Shown here piece by piece: positions 53,838 through 62,613 of a stretch of 64,000 bases of DNA; position 1 is the first letter of the stretch, and each line of letters begins with the position of its first letter. Source of the DNA: an uncultured Siphonobacter sp. GTDB taxonomy: Bacteria; Bacteroidota; Bacteroidia; Cytophagales; Spirosomataceae. The notes under the pieces were generated by a model. It was not told the DNA's origin and did no database searches. It was given only the letters and a program-made list of their open reading frames with translations. The stretch lies in contig CAJYIW010000004.1 of NCBI GenBank assembly GCA_913775095.1, forward strand, positions 186,001 through 250,000, in the 5' to 3' direction. The translations under genes were made by a program, and so were the position numbers.

Positions 53838-55487
53838 TTAAGGAAGCGGTTCAACCCGGAACCAGTCTATATCGGCGTAGCCCGAATCGTTAATCTGGGC
53901 GGAGCGGGTACAGAACAGCCCTACTTTAGCTCCAATCCAGCGGCCTACTTCGGCAGTGAAGGGTTCGCCCGCTTTTTCAAACTGATTTCCGTCTTTACTG
54001 TAACTAAACTGACAAACGCCGCCTTTACTAACATCCACCCGCAGGTAAATTCGTTCGCCGGGCTTAATACTGATGAGCCGATTCTGTTTTTCAGCCTTAT
54101 TCTCCGGAGCTTTTACCGCTACGGCAGCCATCAGATCCAGTCCCTGTTTGTTACTTTTGAGAAACAGCGAAGCATAGCTGAGTCCCATGACGACGAGTCC
54201 GGCCTGTTCACTTTCGAGTTTAGGGTTAGGGGTAAACACCAGCGAAGTAGTAACCCGAAACGTCTCGGCTGGAAACTTCTGCATCAGCACATTCGGAACG
54301 CTCCAGAGATTCTGAGCTTCGGCGGGCGTTTGCTGGGAATAGAGTCGCAGAAAGCCTTCGGGATGCAGCATATGCCAGATCCCTTTCGGGTTGGCCTGCC
54401 ATTGCCACTGTTTTCCCAGAAAAAGATCGTTGAATTCGTCGCTGTCGGGTGGCGTGGCGATGGGATGACTCCGACCGACGTTCGGCTTCTTATAAACCAG
54501 CACGGGTTCACCCTTCCCGTCACCGTCTGGATCCTCGCCAATGACGGGCCAGTCGTTCACCCACTTCATGGGTTGCAGGTGCACGATTCGTCCGTAAGCT
54601 TCTTTATCCTGAAAATGGAGAAACCAGTCTTCCGATTTGCCATTAATGGGGGCTGTCGTCACCCAGGCTCCCTGATGGGGACCGTTGATGGGCGATTTTC
54701 CCTGATCCATCACCACTTTACGTTCGTAAGGACCATAGACGTTTTTCGAACGAAGGACCAGCTGCCAGCCCGTCGAAACGCCACCCGCCGGAGCGAAGAT
54801 GTAGTAATATCCGTTTCGTTTGTAAAACTTGGGCCCTTCAACGGTCGGGTCTTTTTCGTGACCGTCGTAAACCAGCACGCCTTCGTCGAGCACTTTCGTG
54901 CCTTCTTTATTGAGCTTCTTGATTGTTAATACGCTCTTGATACCCGCCCGGCTTCCGGCCCAGCCGTGAACGAGGTAGACTTCGCCGTTATCATCCCAGA
55001 GAGGGCAGGGGTCAATCAGGCCCTGACCGCCCTCCACCAGCACAGGCTCCGACCAGGGACCCGCGGCGTTTTTGGCTTTGGTCAGGTAAATGCCAAAATC
55101 CGGATCGGGGTAATAGAGGTAAAACTCGTTGTTATGATAACGAATGGCCGGGGCCCAGACGCCATTACCGTGCTGCGTTTTCGAAAAATGATCGAAAGGC
55201 GGCTGACGGTGCAGGGCATGACCGATCAAAGTCCAGTTGACCAGATCTTTGGAGTGGAGAATGGGTAAGCCCGGAACGGCATCAAAGCTGGAAGCCGTCA
55301 TGTAAAAGTCGGACCCTACCCGGCAAACGTCCGGGTCAGAGTAATCGGCGTGTAACACCGGATTTTTATAAGTGCCATTCCCCAGATCCGCCACCCATAC
55401 CTTAGAGGGTGGCGGCGTAGGTTTGGGTATCACCTGAGCCGTTAATGAACTGATGGAGGCAAGCGATACTAAAAGAAAAGAACGCAT
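53838..55487 (-). CDS. Glycoside hydrolase family 43 (arabinofuranosidase/xylosidase-like)
   Basis: 549 residues, signal peptide 1-18. The five-bladed propeller is shown by NPVLHADYSDPDVCRVGSDF (base Asp), GVWAPAIRYHNNEFYLYY and VEGPKFYKRNGYYYIFAP (acid Glu). The last 190 residues form the C-terminal beta-sandwich common in GH43 subfamilies such as GH43_12. It removes arabinose or xylose from pectin side chains. It belongs to the run GH105-GH43-esterase-CE8 and lies 54 bp after GH105. Confidence 0.92.
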   Translation of the reverse strand: MRSFLLVSLASISSLTAQVIPKPTPPPSKVWVADLGNGTYKNPVLHADYSDPDVCRVGSDFYMTASSFDAVPGLPILHSKDLVNWTLIGHALHRQPPFDHFSKTQHGNGVWAPAIRYHNNEFYLYYPDPDFGIYLTKAKNAAGPWSEPVLVEGGQGLIDPCPLWDDNGEVYLVHGWAGSRAGIKSVLTIKKLNKEGTKVLDEGVLVYDGHEKDPTVEGPKFYKRNGYYYIFAPAGGVSTGWQLVLRSKNVYGPYERKVVMDQGKSPINGPHQGAWVTTAPINGKSEDWFLHFQDKEAYGRIVHLQPMKWVNDWPVIGEDPDGDGKGEPVLVYKKPNVGRSHPIATPPDSDEFNDLFLGKQWQWQANPKGIWHMLHPEGFLRLYSQQTPAEAQNLWSVPNVLMQKFPAETFRVTTSLVFTPNPKLESEQAGLVVMGLSYASLFLKSNKQGLDLMAAVAVKAPENKAEKQNRLISIKPGERIYLRVDVSKGGVCQFSYSKDGNQFEKAGEPFTAEVGRWIGAKVGLFCTRSAQINDSGYADIDWFRVEPLP

Positions 55488-55541
55488 AGATTCAGAGTAT
55501 TGGATTCAGTAATGGAAAGACCCGTTTAAATGCTTCGAACC

Positions 55542-56771
55542 TTACTTGCGACGGCCCTGAGCCTGATCCATTTCCAGAGCCAGGAGGATGAAGGGGCCCA
55601 CGGCTTTGGGGTCGTTGTCGCGTTTGGCTTCCTGAATGTAATACTCGTAAGTTCCTGAACGATAGGGTGTACCGCCCAGCCCGGCTCCGGCACAGGTATG
55701 AATGATCGAAATATCTCCGTTCGCTTCCTTCCGAATGAGATTCTGCAAAATTCCTTCATACCCTTTACGGCCCGTCGCTAGATAAGAAGCCGGAAGTGTA
55801 CCCTGCCGCACGCCTTTAACCAGAAAATAAGCTAACATGGTTGAAGCGGAAGCCTCGCCGTAGTTTCCCTCGTTCGGGCCTGCGTCCATGACCTGATACC
55901 AGAGTCCGGTTTTGGGGTCCTGATACTTCACCAGCATATCCGCCACGTGATGGGCGACGGCTACGATGGAATCCCGCTTGGGATGTTTTTTCGGGAAAAA
56001 TTCCAGTACATCCACCAGCGTCATGGCGTACCAGCCCAGACCGCGTCCCCAGACGTGCGGCGAACGACCCGTCGCCGGATCGGCCCATTGCTGCTGACGG
56101 CTTTCGTCCCAGCCGTGGGCGTATAATCCGGTCTCGGGTTGTTTATTATGCCGGTCAATCAGGATGATCTGCCGGGCTACTTCATCGTACAGAGCGGGTT
56201 CTTTGAACGTCTGAGCATACTGAGCCAGAAACGGCGAGGCCATGTACAGTCCGTCGAGCCACATCTGGTGCGGATACCTTTTTTTGTGCCAGAAGCCCCC
56301 CTCCGACGTTTTGGGGTGGGTTTTCATCTGATTTCGAAGACTTTCCAGAGCCTTTTTATATTTCTCATCGCCCGTTTTATCGTACAAGGCAAAAACAAAT
56401 TTTCCCGGATTCACCCAGTCGATGTTGTATTCTTCGGCACTATAGGTTTTGATCGTACCATCGGGCTGAATCATGTCATCGGCGTATTCCTTAATGTAGG
56501 CGTAATACGAATCCTGACCTCCGCGTTTCCAGAGTTTCTCCAGCGACGTACACACCAGACCGTGACAGTAATTCCAGCGGGGCTCCTTCGAAAAGTCCAG
56601 CATCCAGCCTTTGGGGTTGCGATGAATATCCGAATCGGCCATCTGGCGGGCCCATTCGAGGGGCTTCTTTTCTATGACCTGAGCCTGAGCTACAAACGCT
56701 GCGTTAGTGAGAATAATAGCTAGAGCATACTTTCGAAAAAACGATGGAATCATCATAGGGTTTAGAGGCAT
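55542..56771 (-). CDS. Unsaturated rhamnogalacturonyl hydrolase, GH105/GH88 family
   Basis: 409 residues. A signal peptide (FFRKYALAIILTNAAFVAQAQ) follows MPLNPMMIPS; the ATG at 56756 or 56753 would give a cleaner start. The (alpha/alpha)6 barrel motifs are WNYCHGLVCTSLEKLW, the catalytic Asp in QMWLDGLYMASPFLAQY, and HVWGRGLGWYAMTLVDVLE. It hydrates the 4,5-unsaturated uronic acid left by pectate or rhamnogalacturonan lyases. No polysaccharide lyase is seen in this window except possibly the beta-helix protein at 29-32 kb, so its substrate must come from elsewhere or from that gene. Confidence 0.9.
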   Translation of the reverse strand: MPLNPMMIPSFFRKYALAIILTNAAFVAQAQVIEKKPLEWARQMADSDIHRNPKGWMLDFSKEPRWNYCHGLVCTSLEKLWKRGGQDSYYAYIKEYADDMIQPDGTIKTYSAEEYNIDWVNPGKFVFALYDKTGDEKYKKALESLRNQMKTHPKTSEGGFWHKKRYPHQMWLDGLYMASPFLAQYAQTFKEPALYDEVARQIILIDRHNKQPETGLYAHGWDESRQQQWADPATGRSPHVWGRGLGWYAMTLVDVLEFFPKKHPKRDSIVAVAHHVADMLVKYQDPKTGLWYQVMDAGPNEGNYGEASASTMLAYFLVKGVRQGTLPASYLATGRKGYEGILQNLIRKEANGDISIIHTCAGAGLGGTPYRSGTYEYYIQEAKRDNDPKAVGPFILLALEMDQAQGRRK

Positions 56772-57158
56772 AGATCCATAGTAAATGGTGGAAAACGAAA
56801 AAATTAGTTGTAGATTGAACGTAGAGTAACTTGGATGAATAAGGTTATAGGGTAAGCTTATTCTGAGTTAATCAAACTGTTGACGGATACGAATGAATAA
56901 ATGAATGTTACTCTTCGGGAATATAAGTAATGGTCTTATAATCAGTCGTTTAATTTTAAAGTAGTGAGATAGGTTAGGTTATCAAATGACTCTAAAAAGT
57001 GACTGCTTCAAATGATTAGCCGAAGAACGTAAGCAGAAATCCTGTCTGGGGAAAGACGATGAAGATGGGGCATACCCTTAGGTTTTGAAAAGCAGGCAAC
57101 ACAAAAGTCGATTCAACAGTTAGTAAGTTTAGATATCAGCTCTAAACCTATTAACTCT
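56772..57158. other. Divergent intergenic region without a gene
   Basis: 387 AT-rich bases between the divergent GH105 and TlpA genes. Promoters for both should be here, but I see only a weak TAAGTTTA near 57124 for the plus strand. No repeats or frames of note. Confidence 0.4.
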
Positions 57159-58301
57159 ATGATACGATTCCTTTTTATTAGTGTATTCGTTTTCATTAGC
57201 GGAAACGTTTTTGCTCAACACAGCTATCAGATAAGTGGTAAAGTGAATGCCTTGAAAGACGGCGATAAAATTTTTCTGATTTATAATCTTGGCGACCAGC
57301 AAATCGTAGATTCTACGCTGGTAAAAAAATCGGAATTTGAGTTCAGGGGTGAACTGGACGTTCCCGTCCTGGCGAGCTTGTTTCTGCATGATAATCCTTA
57401 CGCAACGAAAACTACGGGCGGCAGGAACTGGGATTACGTGCGTTTTTACCTGGAGCCAGTTTTGATGAATATGCAGGCACCTGACTCGCTGAAACACGTC
57501 CGGATTACTAACTCGCCCAGCAATAAGCTTTACAAAGAGTTACAAGCCCTGCTGAAGGATAATGACCGTAACTATTCGGATTTTGTGAAAGCTGCCCAGA
57601 AGCTTTCGCCGGATCAAATGAAAGATAAGGCCGTGTTTGACAGTCTTGTCGCAATTGAAAATGAGTTATTGCATCAATCGTATGAGATTCATCTGGCTTT
57701 TGCTGACCAACATCCTGACGCCTACGTTGCCCTGATTAGTTTGGATCACGTGGCGGCTCAGAAAGGCATGAGTGAACGGGCCGGAAAAGTTTACGGGAAG
57801 GTAAGCCCCGAGTTAAAAAGCACGCCTTTGGGTAAGAGCATTCCGATTAAACTCGTAGCTCTGGAACGCACGGCTATGGGAGCGATTGCTCCTGACTTCG
57901 AACAGCGTACACCCGAAGGCAAGCTTATTAAACTTTCCAGTTACAATCAGAAAAAATACGTGTTGGTAGACTTCTGGGCCAGCTGGTGCGGACCATGCAG
58001 AGAGGAAAATCCTAACCTGACCAAAGTTTACGAACGATATAAAAACAAAGGTTTTACTATTCTGGGGGTTTCGCTGGATACTCCGGGTCAGAAGAAAGCT
58101 TGGCTGAAGGCGATTGAAAAAGATGGTTTGGTCTGGACGCAGGTTTCTGATTTAAAAGGCTGGGATAACGAAGCCGCTAAAATGTACGGCATTCGGGGTA
58201 TTCCGGCTAATTTCTTGTTGGATCCTTCGGGAAAAATCATCGCCAAAGATCTTCGCGGCGATAAGCTTCATGAGGAGTTAAAGCGAATTTTTAAGGAGTA
58301 A
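57159..58301 (+). CDS. TlpA-family thiol-disulfide oxidoreductase with DUF4369 domain
   Basis: 380 residues, signal peptide 1-19. DUF4369 (HSYQISGKVNALKDGDKIFL) covers about 20-130, a helical linker follows, and the AhpC/TSA-thioredoxin domain spans about 240-378 with WASWCGPCREENPNL (redox pair Cys277/Cys280) and the cis-Pro loop GIRGIPANFLLD. Such periplasmic proteins reduce or isomerise disulfides, often near cytochrome or SusCD systems. Standing alone here, its partner is unknown. Confidence 0.92.
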   Translation: MIRFLFISVFVFISGNVFAQHSYQISGKVNALKDGDKIFLIYNLGDQQIVDSTLVKKSEFEFRGELDVPVLASLFLHDNPYATKTTGGRNWDYVRFYLEPVLMNMQAPDSLKHVRITNSPSNKLYKELQALLKDNDRNYSDFVKAAQKLSPDQMKDKAVFDSLVAIENELLHQSYEIHLAFADQHPDAYVALISLDHVAAQKGMSERAGKVYGKVSPELKSTPLGKSIPIKLVALERTAMGAIAPDFEQRTPEGKLIKLSSYNQKKYVLVDFWASWCGPCREENPNLTKVYERYKNKGFTILGVSLDTPGQKKAWLKAIEKDGLVWTQVSDLKGWDNEAAKMYGIRGIPANFLLDPSGKIIAKDLRGDKLHEELKRIFKE

Positions 58302-58320
58302 TGTGATAACTGTTCTTCCT

Positions 58321-58697
58321 GCCGTTGTGGGTATTTAGCGAAGCGTCACCCGCACTACCTAAGTACCCCCACCTGTCTTCCTGAGCGGATCGAAGGACCT
58401 TACTTGGTGTTGCGGCAATTCGCCTGCAGGAGAGTATTATCCAAACTCAGGGAAGGTCTTTCCCTGCGGTCGAGATGACAGGGCGGGGGTGGGTTCCCAG
58501 CGTTGTTGGTATTTAGGGAAGTGGTACCGATAACTAAGTTATTAACAGAAATACGGTCAAATATAAATGTTTTACCGTTAGCGAAGCTTGAATAACTACT
58601 AATAACAGCGGGAAATAGAATGATTTCGGGTTCCTGACTTATTGTTAGAAGTAATTGTTCGTGACGCTTCGCTCAAACACCAATAAAGGCGGGAATG
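58321..58697. repeat. Nested repeats: second MITE-like copy and an inserted palindromic element
   Basis: 58496-58697, read on the minus strand, is the second copy of the element at 47179-47367 (ends ACCAATAAAGGCGGG and GCGTTGTTGGTATTTAG, internal block ATAACTACTAATAACAG). To its left 58321-58352 carries another end of this family (GCCGTTGTGGGTATTTAGCG). Between them 58371-58485 is a different element with inverted ends CCTGTCTTCCTGAGCGGATC and (complement) CCTGTCATCTCGACCGCAGG, each followed by AAGGACCTT or AAAGACCTT. It looks inserted into an older member. No gene is present. Confidence 0.7.
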
Positions 58698-58703
58698 TTA
58701 AAA

Positions 58704-59429
58704 TTATACTTCCTGTAGAGTCTTTTGATTTATGTCATAGTTAAATGTTTTATCGTGAAAAGTAAATACTAATATACTTCCATTATCAATCCATTTCCCA
58801 ATCTCTAAAAAATATCTTTGTGATAAAATCATATTTATATCTACATCTGGATCAAATTCGATACCTGATGAAATAGGTAATTCAGGAAAATAAGTAAAAC
58901 AAGATGTATCGTTATCTGAATATTCTATTCTAAACAACTGTTGATCATAAATAAGCTTCCTGGATACAGTTAGTTTCTTATTCTTATGTTTCTTAGGTAT
59001 TTTTATTTTAGTAAAATATGGTAAATAATAGTCCGAATTAAGGATATTATTAGTTGCATCATCGATAATAGTTTCATCTATATTTAACATTTTTACATAT
59101 TTTTTTATCCCTTCTCCTAATGATATAGTAAATGGCTTTAATAAAAGATCTCCTTTTAACTCATTATAGTCATAGTGAATAAAACAATGAGACCTTCCCA
59201 TATAATCGGAGGATTTACCAGCTAGTCTTGGTTGATAAGGTACATAATTTACTAGAGTGTCCCTAGTAAGGACCATTATTAGCACTTTCGTATTAGTAAG
59301 TTCGAGAGTAGATAGTCTTTCTATATAAAGTGACCCAATATGTAACATCAACAATTTTAATCGATTACATACATATTCACTTTCAGAAATTTCTCTAATT
59401 AAATCTGGTCTAATTTCAACAAGTCTCAT
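58704..59429 (-). CDS. AT-rich orphan gene between repeats, unknown function
   Basis: 241 residues, no signal peptide and no membrane segment. I do not recognise a family. The product is rich in Ile, Asn, Lys, Tyr and Asp (for example IKIPKKHKNKKLTVSRK, EFDPDVDINMILSQRYF). Its base composition is strongly AT-rich against the GC-richer cobalamin genes beside it. It lies directly between the repeats at 58496-58697 and 59458-59496. A cytoplasmic hypothetical protein, probably acquired recently; an immunity-type protein is one possibility without direct evidence. Confidence 0.65.
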   Translation of the reverse strand: MRLVEIRPDLIREISESEYVCNRLKLLMLHIGSLYIERLSTLELTNTKVLIMVLTRDTLVNYVPYQPRLAGKSSDYMGRSHCFIHYDYNELKGDLLLKPFTISLGEGIKKYVKMLNIDETIIDDATNNILNSDYYLPYFTKIKIPKKHKNKKLTVSRKLIYDQQLFRIEYSDNDTSCFTYFPELPISSGIEFDPDVDINMILSQRYFLEIGKWIDNGSILVFTFHDKTFNYDINQKTLQEV

Positions 59430-59457
59430 GTCTAAGGGCCGTAAAGTTTTTTCATTT

Positions 59458-59496
59458 CCGCCGTTGTTGGTGTTGCTTCGCTAAACACCAATAACA
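59458..59496. repeat. Short palindromic repeat, GTTGTTGGTGT family
   Basis: CCGCCGTTGTTGGTGTT and AACACCAATAACAG flank gcttcgcta. This is the two ends of the MITE-like element without its interior. It separates the AT-rich orphan gene from cobU. Confidence 0.65.
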
Positions 59497-59511
59497 GAGC
59501 AATCGCCCGCT

Positions 59512-60015
59512 TCACTTCAATACCAGCGGCAATCCCGAAACCATAAAAACTGCCTCCGATGCTTTTTCAGCGACGTATTGATTCGCCCAGCCCTGTAAAT
59601 CCGTGAATTTTCGTCCTAACGAAGTCTCGGCGTGTAAACCCATGCCGATTTCGTTGGAGATGATCAATAGCGTGGCAGGAATTTCCAGTAAGGCATCAAC
59701 TTCGGCTTTGAAGGCCGTTAAGGTTGATGCGATGTCGCTGTCGTGATCCATGAACAGGTTCGTTAACCATAAGGTTACGCAGTCAATAACCACGACGCGA
59801 TTTTCCAGCGGCAGCTGAGCCAGATTTTTTTCCGCCTCCAGACTCGTCCATTCCGGGCCGCGTTCCTGCTGGTGCCGCTTTACCCGCTCGGCAAAGTCTT
59901 CGTCCCAAATTTTGGCCGTAGCTACGTAAACGGGATTTTCGGCTAAAGCCAGAGCCCGCAGCTGAGCGTAACGACTCTTGCCACTGCGGGCTCCGCCGGA
60001 GATGTAAATAATCAT
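59512..60015 (-). CDS. cobU: Adenosylcobinamide kinase/guanylyltransferase
   Basis: 167 residues. It starts MIIYISGGARSGKSRYAQ, the P-loop of CobU, followed by VYVATAKIWDEDFAERVKRH (guanylylation-site region with the His of KRHQQER) and VVVIDCVTLWLTNLF. The enzyme phosphorylates adenosylcobinamide and attaches GMP on the way to adenosylcobalamin. It overlaps pduO by 4 bp and is the last gene of the riboswitch-controlled operon; cobS, cobC and cobT are not in the window. Confidence 0.93.
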   Translation of the reverse strand: MIIYISGGARSGKSRYAQLRALALAENPVYVATAKIWDEDFAERVKRHQQERGPEWTSLEAEKNLAQLPLENRVVVIDCVTLWLTNLFMDHDSDIASTLTAFKAEVDALLEIPATLLIISNEIGMGLHAETSLGRKFTDLQGWANQYVAEKASEAVFMVSGLPLVLK

Positions 60016-60590
60016 TCGGCAGACTTAAAGCGTTTATACAGAAAGAGTTGCCATTTTTCTTCGGCTACGCCCGCCTGATCCATCTCGGCCCGGGCCAGGG
60101 TAAAGAATAAATCCGACAAACGGTTGATGTAGGCCGGAATGGCTTCGTGTACTTCGTCCGTTTTGATGAGCGATACCAGTCGGCGTTCGCCCCGACGCAT
60201 TTGCGTGCGGATCATGTGGCAGAGGGCCGATACTTCGTTGCCGCCGGGTAGGAGGAAATAATCCGAAGGCGAAGTCATGGCGTTTTCCAGTGCATCAATC
60301 CAGGTTTCGCAGAACTCGGCTCCGTCTACGGGCATGGGGTTCTTGTTTTCCTTTTTCGCATCGGAAGGGCGTGCCAGATGGGACATCATGTCCATCAGGT
60401 CTTTCTGAATTTTGTGCAGATTCGGCTGCCAGGGATGTTCGTTGCCCAGTTTCACCCGTAATAATCCGATGGTGGAATTGACTTCATCGAGTGTTCCGAT
60501 GCATTCTACGCGAACGTTATCTTTATCTACGCGGCTGCCGCCGAATAAACCCGTCGTGCCTTTATCGCCTTTTTTAGTGTAAATTTTCAT
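60012..60590 (-). CDS. pduO: PduO-type cob(I)alamin adenosyltransferase
   Basis: 192 residues. The ATP-binding N terminus KIYTKKGDKGTTGLFGGSRV and ECIGTLDEVNSTIGLLR are typical of the PduO family, and the active-site helix MIRTQMRRGERRLVSL follows near residue 132. It adenosylates cob(I)alamin or corrinoids taken up by the BtuFCD transporter encoded upstream. It overlaps both neighbours by 4 bp. Confidence 0.93.
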   Translation of the reverse strand: MKIYTKKGDKGTTGLFGGSRVDKDNVRVECIGTLDEVNSTIGLLRVKLGNEHPWQPNLHKIQKDLMDMMSHLARPSDAKKENKNPMPVDGAEFCETWIDALENAMTSPSDYFLLPGGNEVSALCHMIRTQMRRGERRLVSLIKTDEVHEAIPAYINRLSDLFFTLARAEMDQAGVAEEKWQLFLYKRFKSAE

Positions 60591-61579
60591 GCGTGTTTGC
60601 GGTACGAATACCGATTGGAAAGTTCCTGTAATAACGTTTGAATGGAAGTAACGAAGGTTTGCTCATCAATCAGCCAGCCTTCGTCGGTAACCTGTACAGA
60701 ATGTTCGGCATATTCCTGAAGCTGATATCCCTCGCGGGACAAGGCCCGGCGAGTCCAGAAGAGGGAAGGGGAGTCTCCCCCTAACCGCAGGGCTGGCCCG
60801 GTCGGGTTCGGGTAGAGTTGAAAGGTGCCGGTCGAGCGGTCAAAGGCAAAGCCCGAGGCCGCGAACGTTCGCTCAAAAGATCCGTTTAAAACCAGATCTT
60901 CGGGAACGCCGTGTTCAAATTTCCCTCCAGATCCCATGAGCCACAACACGTCGGCGGCCTGAAGGGCCAGATCCAGCTCGTGCGTGGAGAGTAAAATGGC
61001 TTTCTGCGTTTGCCGGGCCAGTTCGTGTAAGAGCCGCATGAGTTCCACGCGGCTTGGTAAATCCAGATGAGCCGTGGGTTCATCGAGTAAAATCAGATCC
61101 GTATCCTGAGCCAGAGCACGAGCCAGCATGACTTTTTGCCGTTCGCCATCGCTTAACTGCGGTAATCGTCGGTCAATAAATGCATCGGTACCCGTTAATT
61201 TCAGGGCCCAGTTGATCTTTTGGTGATCGTCGAAGGTCAGGCTTCCGAGCCAGTTGGTATAAGGTGTCCGGCCCAGAGCTACCAGTTCACCGACGGTCAG
61301 ATGGCCCGCTTCGACCCGGTCGGTTAAGACCAGACTTAGCTTTTGAGCCAGTTCACGGGGCGGAATCTGGGCTAAGGCCTGGTCTCCGAGGTAAATCTCT
61401 CCGCTCAGGGGTTTCTGCAAGCCGGAAAGCGTTCGCATAAGCGTGGACTTTCCGGCTCCATTCGGACCGAGCAGACACACCAGCTGTCCTGCTTTGAGCT
61501 GAACCGACAAGGAACCGGCTATTCGCGTAGAACCATAACCAATGCTAAGTTCACGGGTATGCAACAGCGTCGAATTCAT
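60587..61579 (-). CDS. btuD: Corrinoid/iron-siderophore ABC transporter ATPase
   Basis: 330 residues. Walker A GPNGAGKSTLMR (about 39-50), signature LSDGERQKVMLARAL, Walker B LILLDEPTAHLDLP and the H-loop STHELD. It is about 75 residues longer than usual FecE/BtuD proteins; the extra C-terminal part (after about 255) is of unknown function and contains no clear motif. Assignment to cobalamin uptake comes from the riboswitch and the co-transcribed corrinoid genes. Confidence 0.9.
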   Translation of the reverse strand: MNSTLLHTRELSIGYGSTRIAGSLSVQLKAGQLVCLLGPNGAGKSTLMRTLSGLQKPLSGEIYLGDQALAQIPPRELAQKLSLVLTDRVEAGHLTVGELVALGRTPYTNWLGSLTFDDHQKINWALKLTGTDAFIDRRLPQLSDGERQKVMLARALAQDTDLILLDEPTAHLDLPSRVELMRLLHELARQTQKAILLSTHELDLALQAADVLWLMGSGGKFEHGVPEDLVLNGSFERTFAASGFAFDRSTGTFQLYPNPTGPALRLGGDSPSLFWTRRALSREGYQLQEYAEHSVQVTDEGWLIDEQTFVTSIQTLLQELSNRYSYRKHA

Positions 61580-62613
61580 GAGAAAGAGGCTCGAAGATTA
61601 TGCCGACTCACAATCATCCAAATGACAATGGGTGCTCCCAATAGTGAAGTGACGACGTTAATGGGGAGCACGGATTGCGTACCGGGTAACTGAGCGATGC
61701 TATCACAAACCAGCATTAAAATACTGCCGATCAGTCCGCTGGCCGGAATCAGAACCCGGTGATTGGAGGTGCCCAGTAAGGAGCGGGTGAGGTGCGGAAC
61801 GGCAATGCCTACAAAACCGATGGGGCCACAAAAGGCCGTGATGCTACCCGTTAGAATGCTCGTACTGGCGAGAATGATGGTGCGGGCTTGCCCTACGGTT
61901 AAGCCCATACTGCGGGCGTACGCTTCGCCGAGTAATAAAGTATTTAAAGCTTTGGACGAAGCGAAGGTCAGGAGTAACCCGAGAATCACCACGACCGCAA
62001 GCACCAGCAGGTGATTGTCTACTACGCCGCCCAGCGAGCCAAACGTCCAGAGCAGGTATTCCTGCAACTGTTCGGGCTGACTGAAATATTGCCAGATGCT
62101 GATGATGGAAAGCGTGATGGTTCCAACCATGACGCCAACGATTAATAATACGACATGATCACGAACCCGCCCGGCAATGGCCAGAACCATCAGTAACACC
62201 AATGCCGAACCCATCGAAGCCATGAAGACAATCAGCCAGCTACCCGAAACGCCCAACTGACGAATGGCGTACAGACTCGTGACGCTGCCACTGCCCAGCA
62301 TGACCGCCGCTACACCGAGACCGGCCCCGGCCGTAATACCTAACTCAGACGGCCCCGCCAGGGGGTTTCGGAATAAGGTTTGCATTTGTAAGCCACTGAC
62401 TGACAATCCCCAGCCGACCAGCACCGCAGTGATGGCCTTAGGTAACCGAATGTTTTCAATAATGAAAAGCCAGGCCGTTTCTTCGGATTTCCGGGTAAAC
62501 AGAATGCGGGCCACTTCCCCGGCTGGAATGGAAACTGAGCCGAGCGTCAGGTTCATCACGAAACACGCCAGGCTCAGCAGAATCAGCAGGCTGAATAACA
62601 GCGGTCGGGTCAT
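61576..62613 (-). CDS. btuC: FecCD-family permease, corrinoid importer
   Basis: 345 residues with about ten membrane segments. Family blocks are GWGLSVSGLQMQTLFRNPLAGPSELGITAGAG-like (starting near 60), the EAYARSMGL coupling region (about 231) and AFCGPIGFVGIAVPHLTRSL (about 260-279). It forms the inner-membrane channel with the ATPase encoded downstream (4-bp overlap). Confidence 0.93.
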   Translation of the reverse strand: MTRPLLFSLLILLSLACFVMNLTLGSVSIPAGEVARILFTRKSEETAWLFIIENIRLPKAITAVLVGWGLSVSGLQMQTLFRNPLAGPSELGITAGAGLGVAAVMLGSGSVTSLYAIRQLGVSGSWLIVFMASMGSALVLLMVLAIAGRVRDHVVLLIVGVMVGTITLSIISIWQYFSQPEQLQEYLLWTFGSLGGVVDNHLLVLAVVVILGLLLTFASSKALNTLLLGEAYARSMGLTVGQARTIILASTSILTGSITAFCGPIGFVGIAVPHLTRSLLGTSNHRVLIPASGLIGSILMLVCDSIAQLPGTQSVLPINVVTSLLGAPIVIWMIVSRHNLRASFS

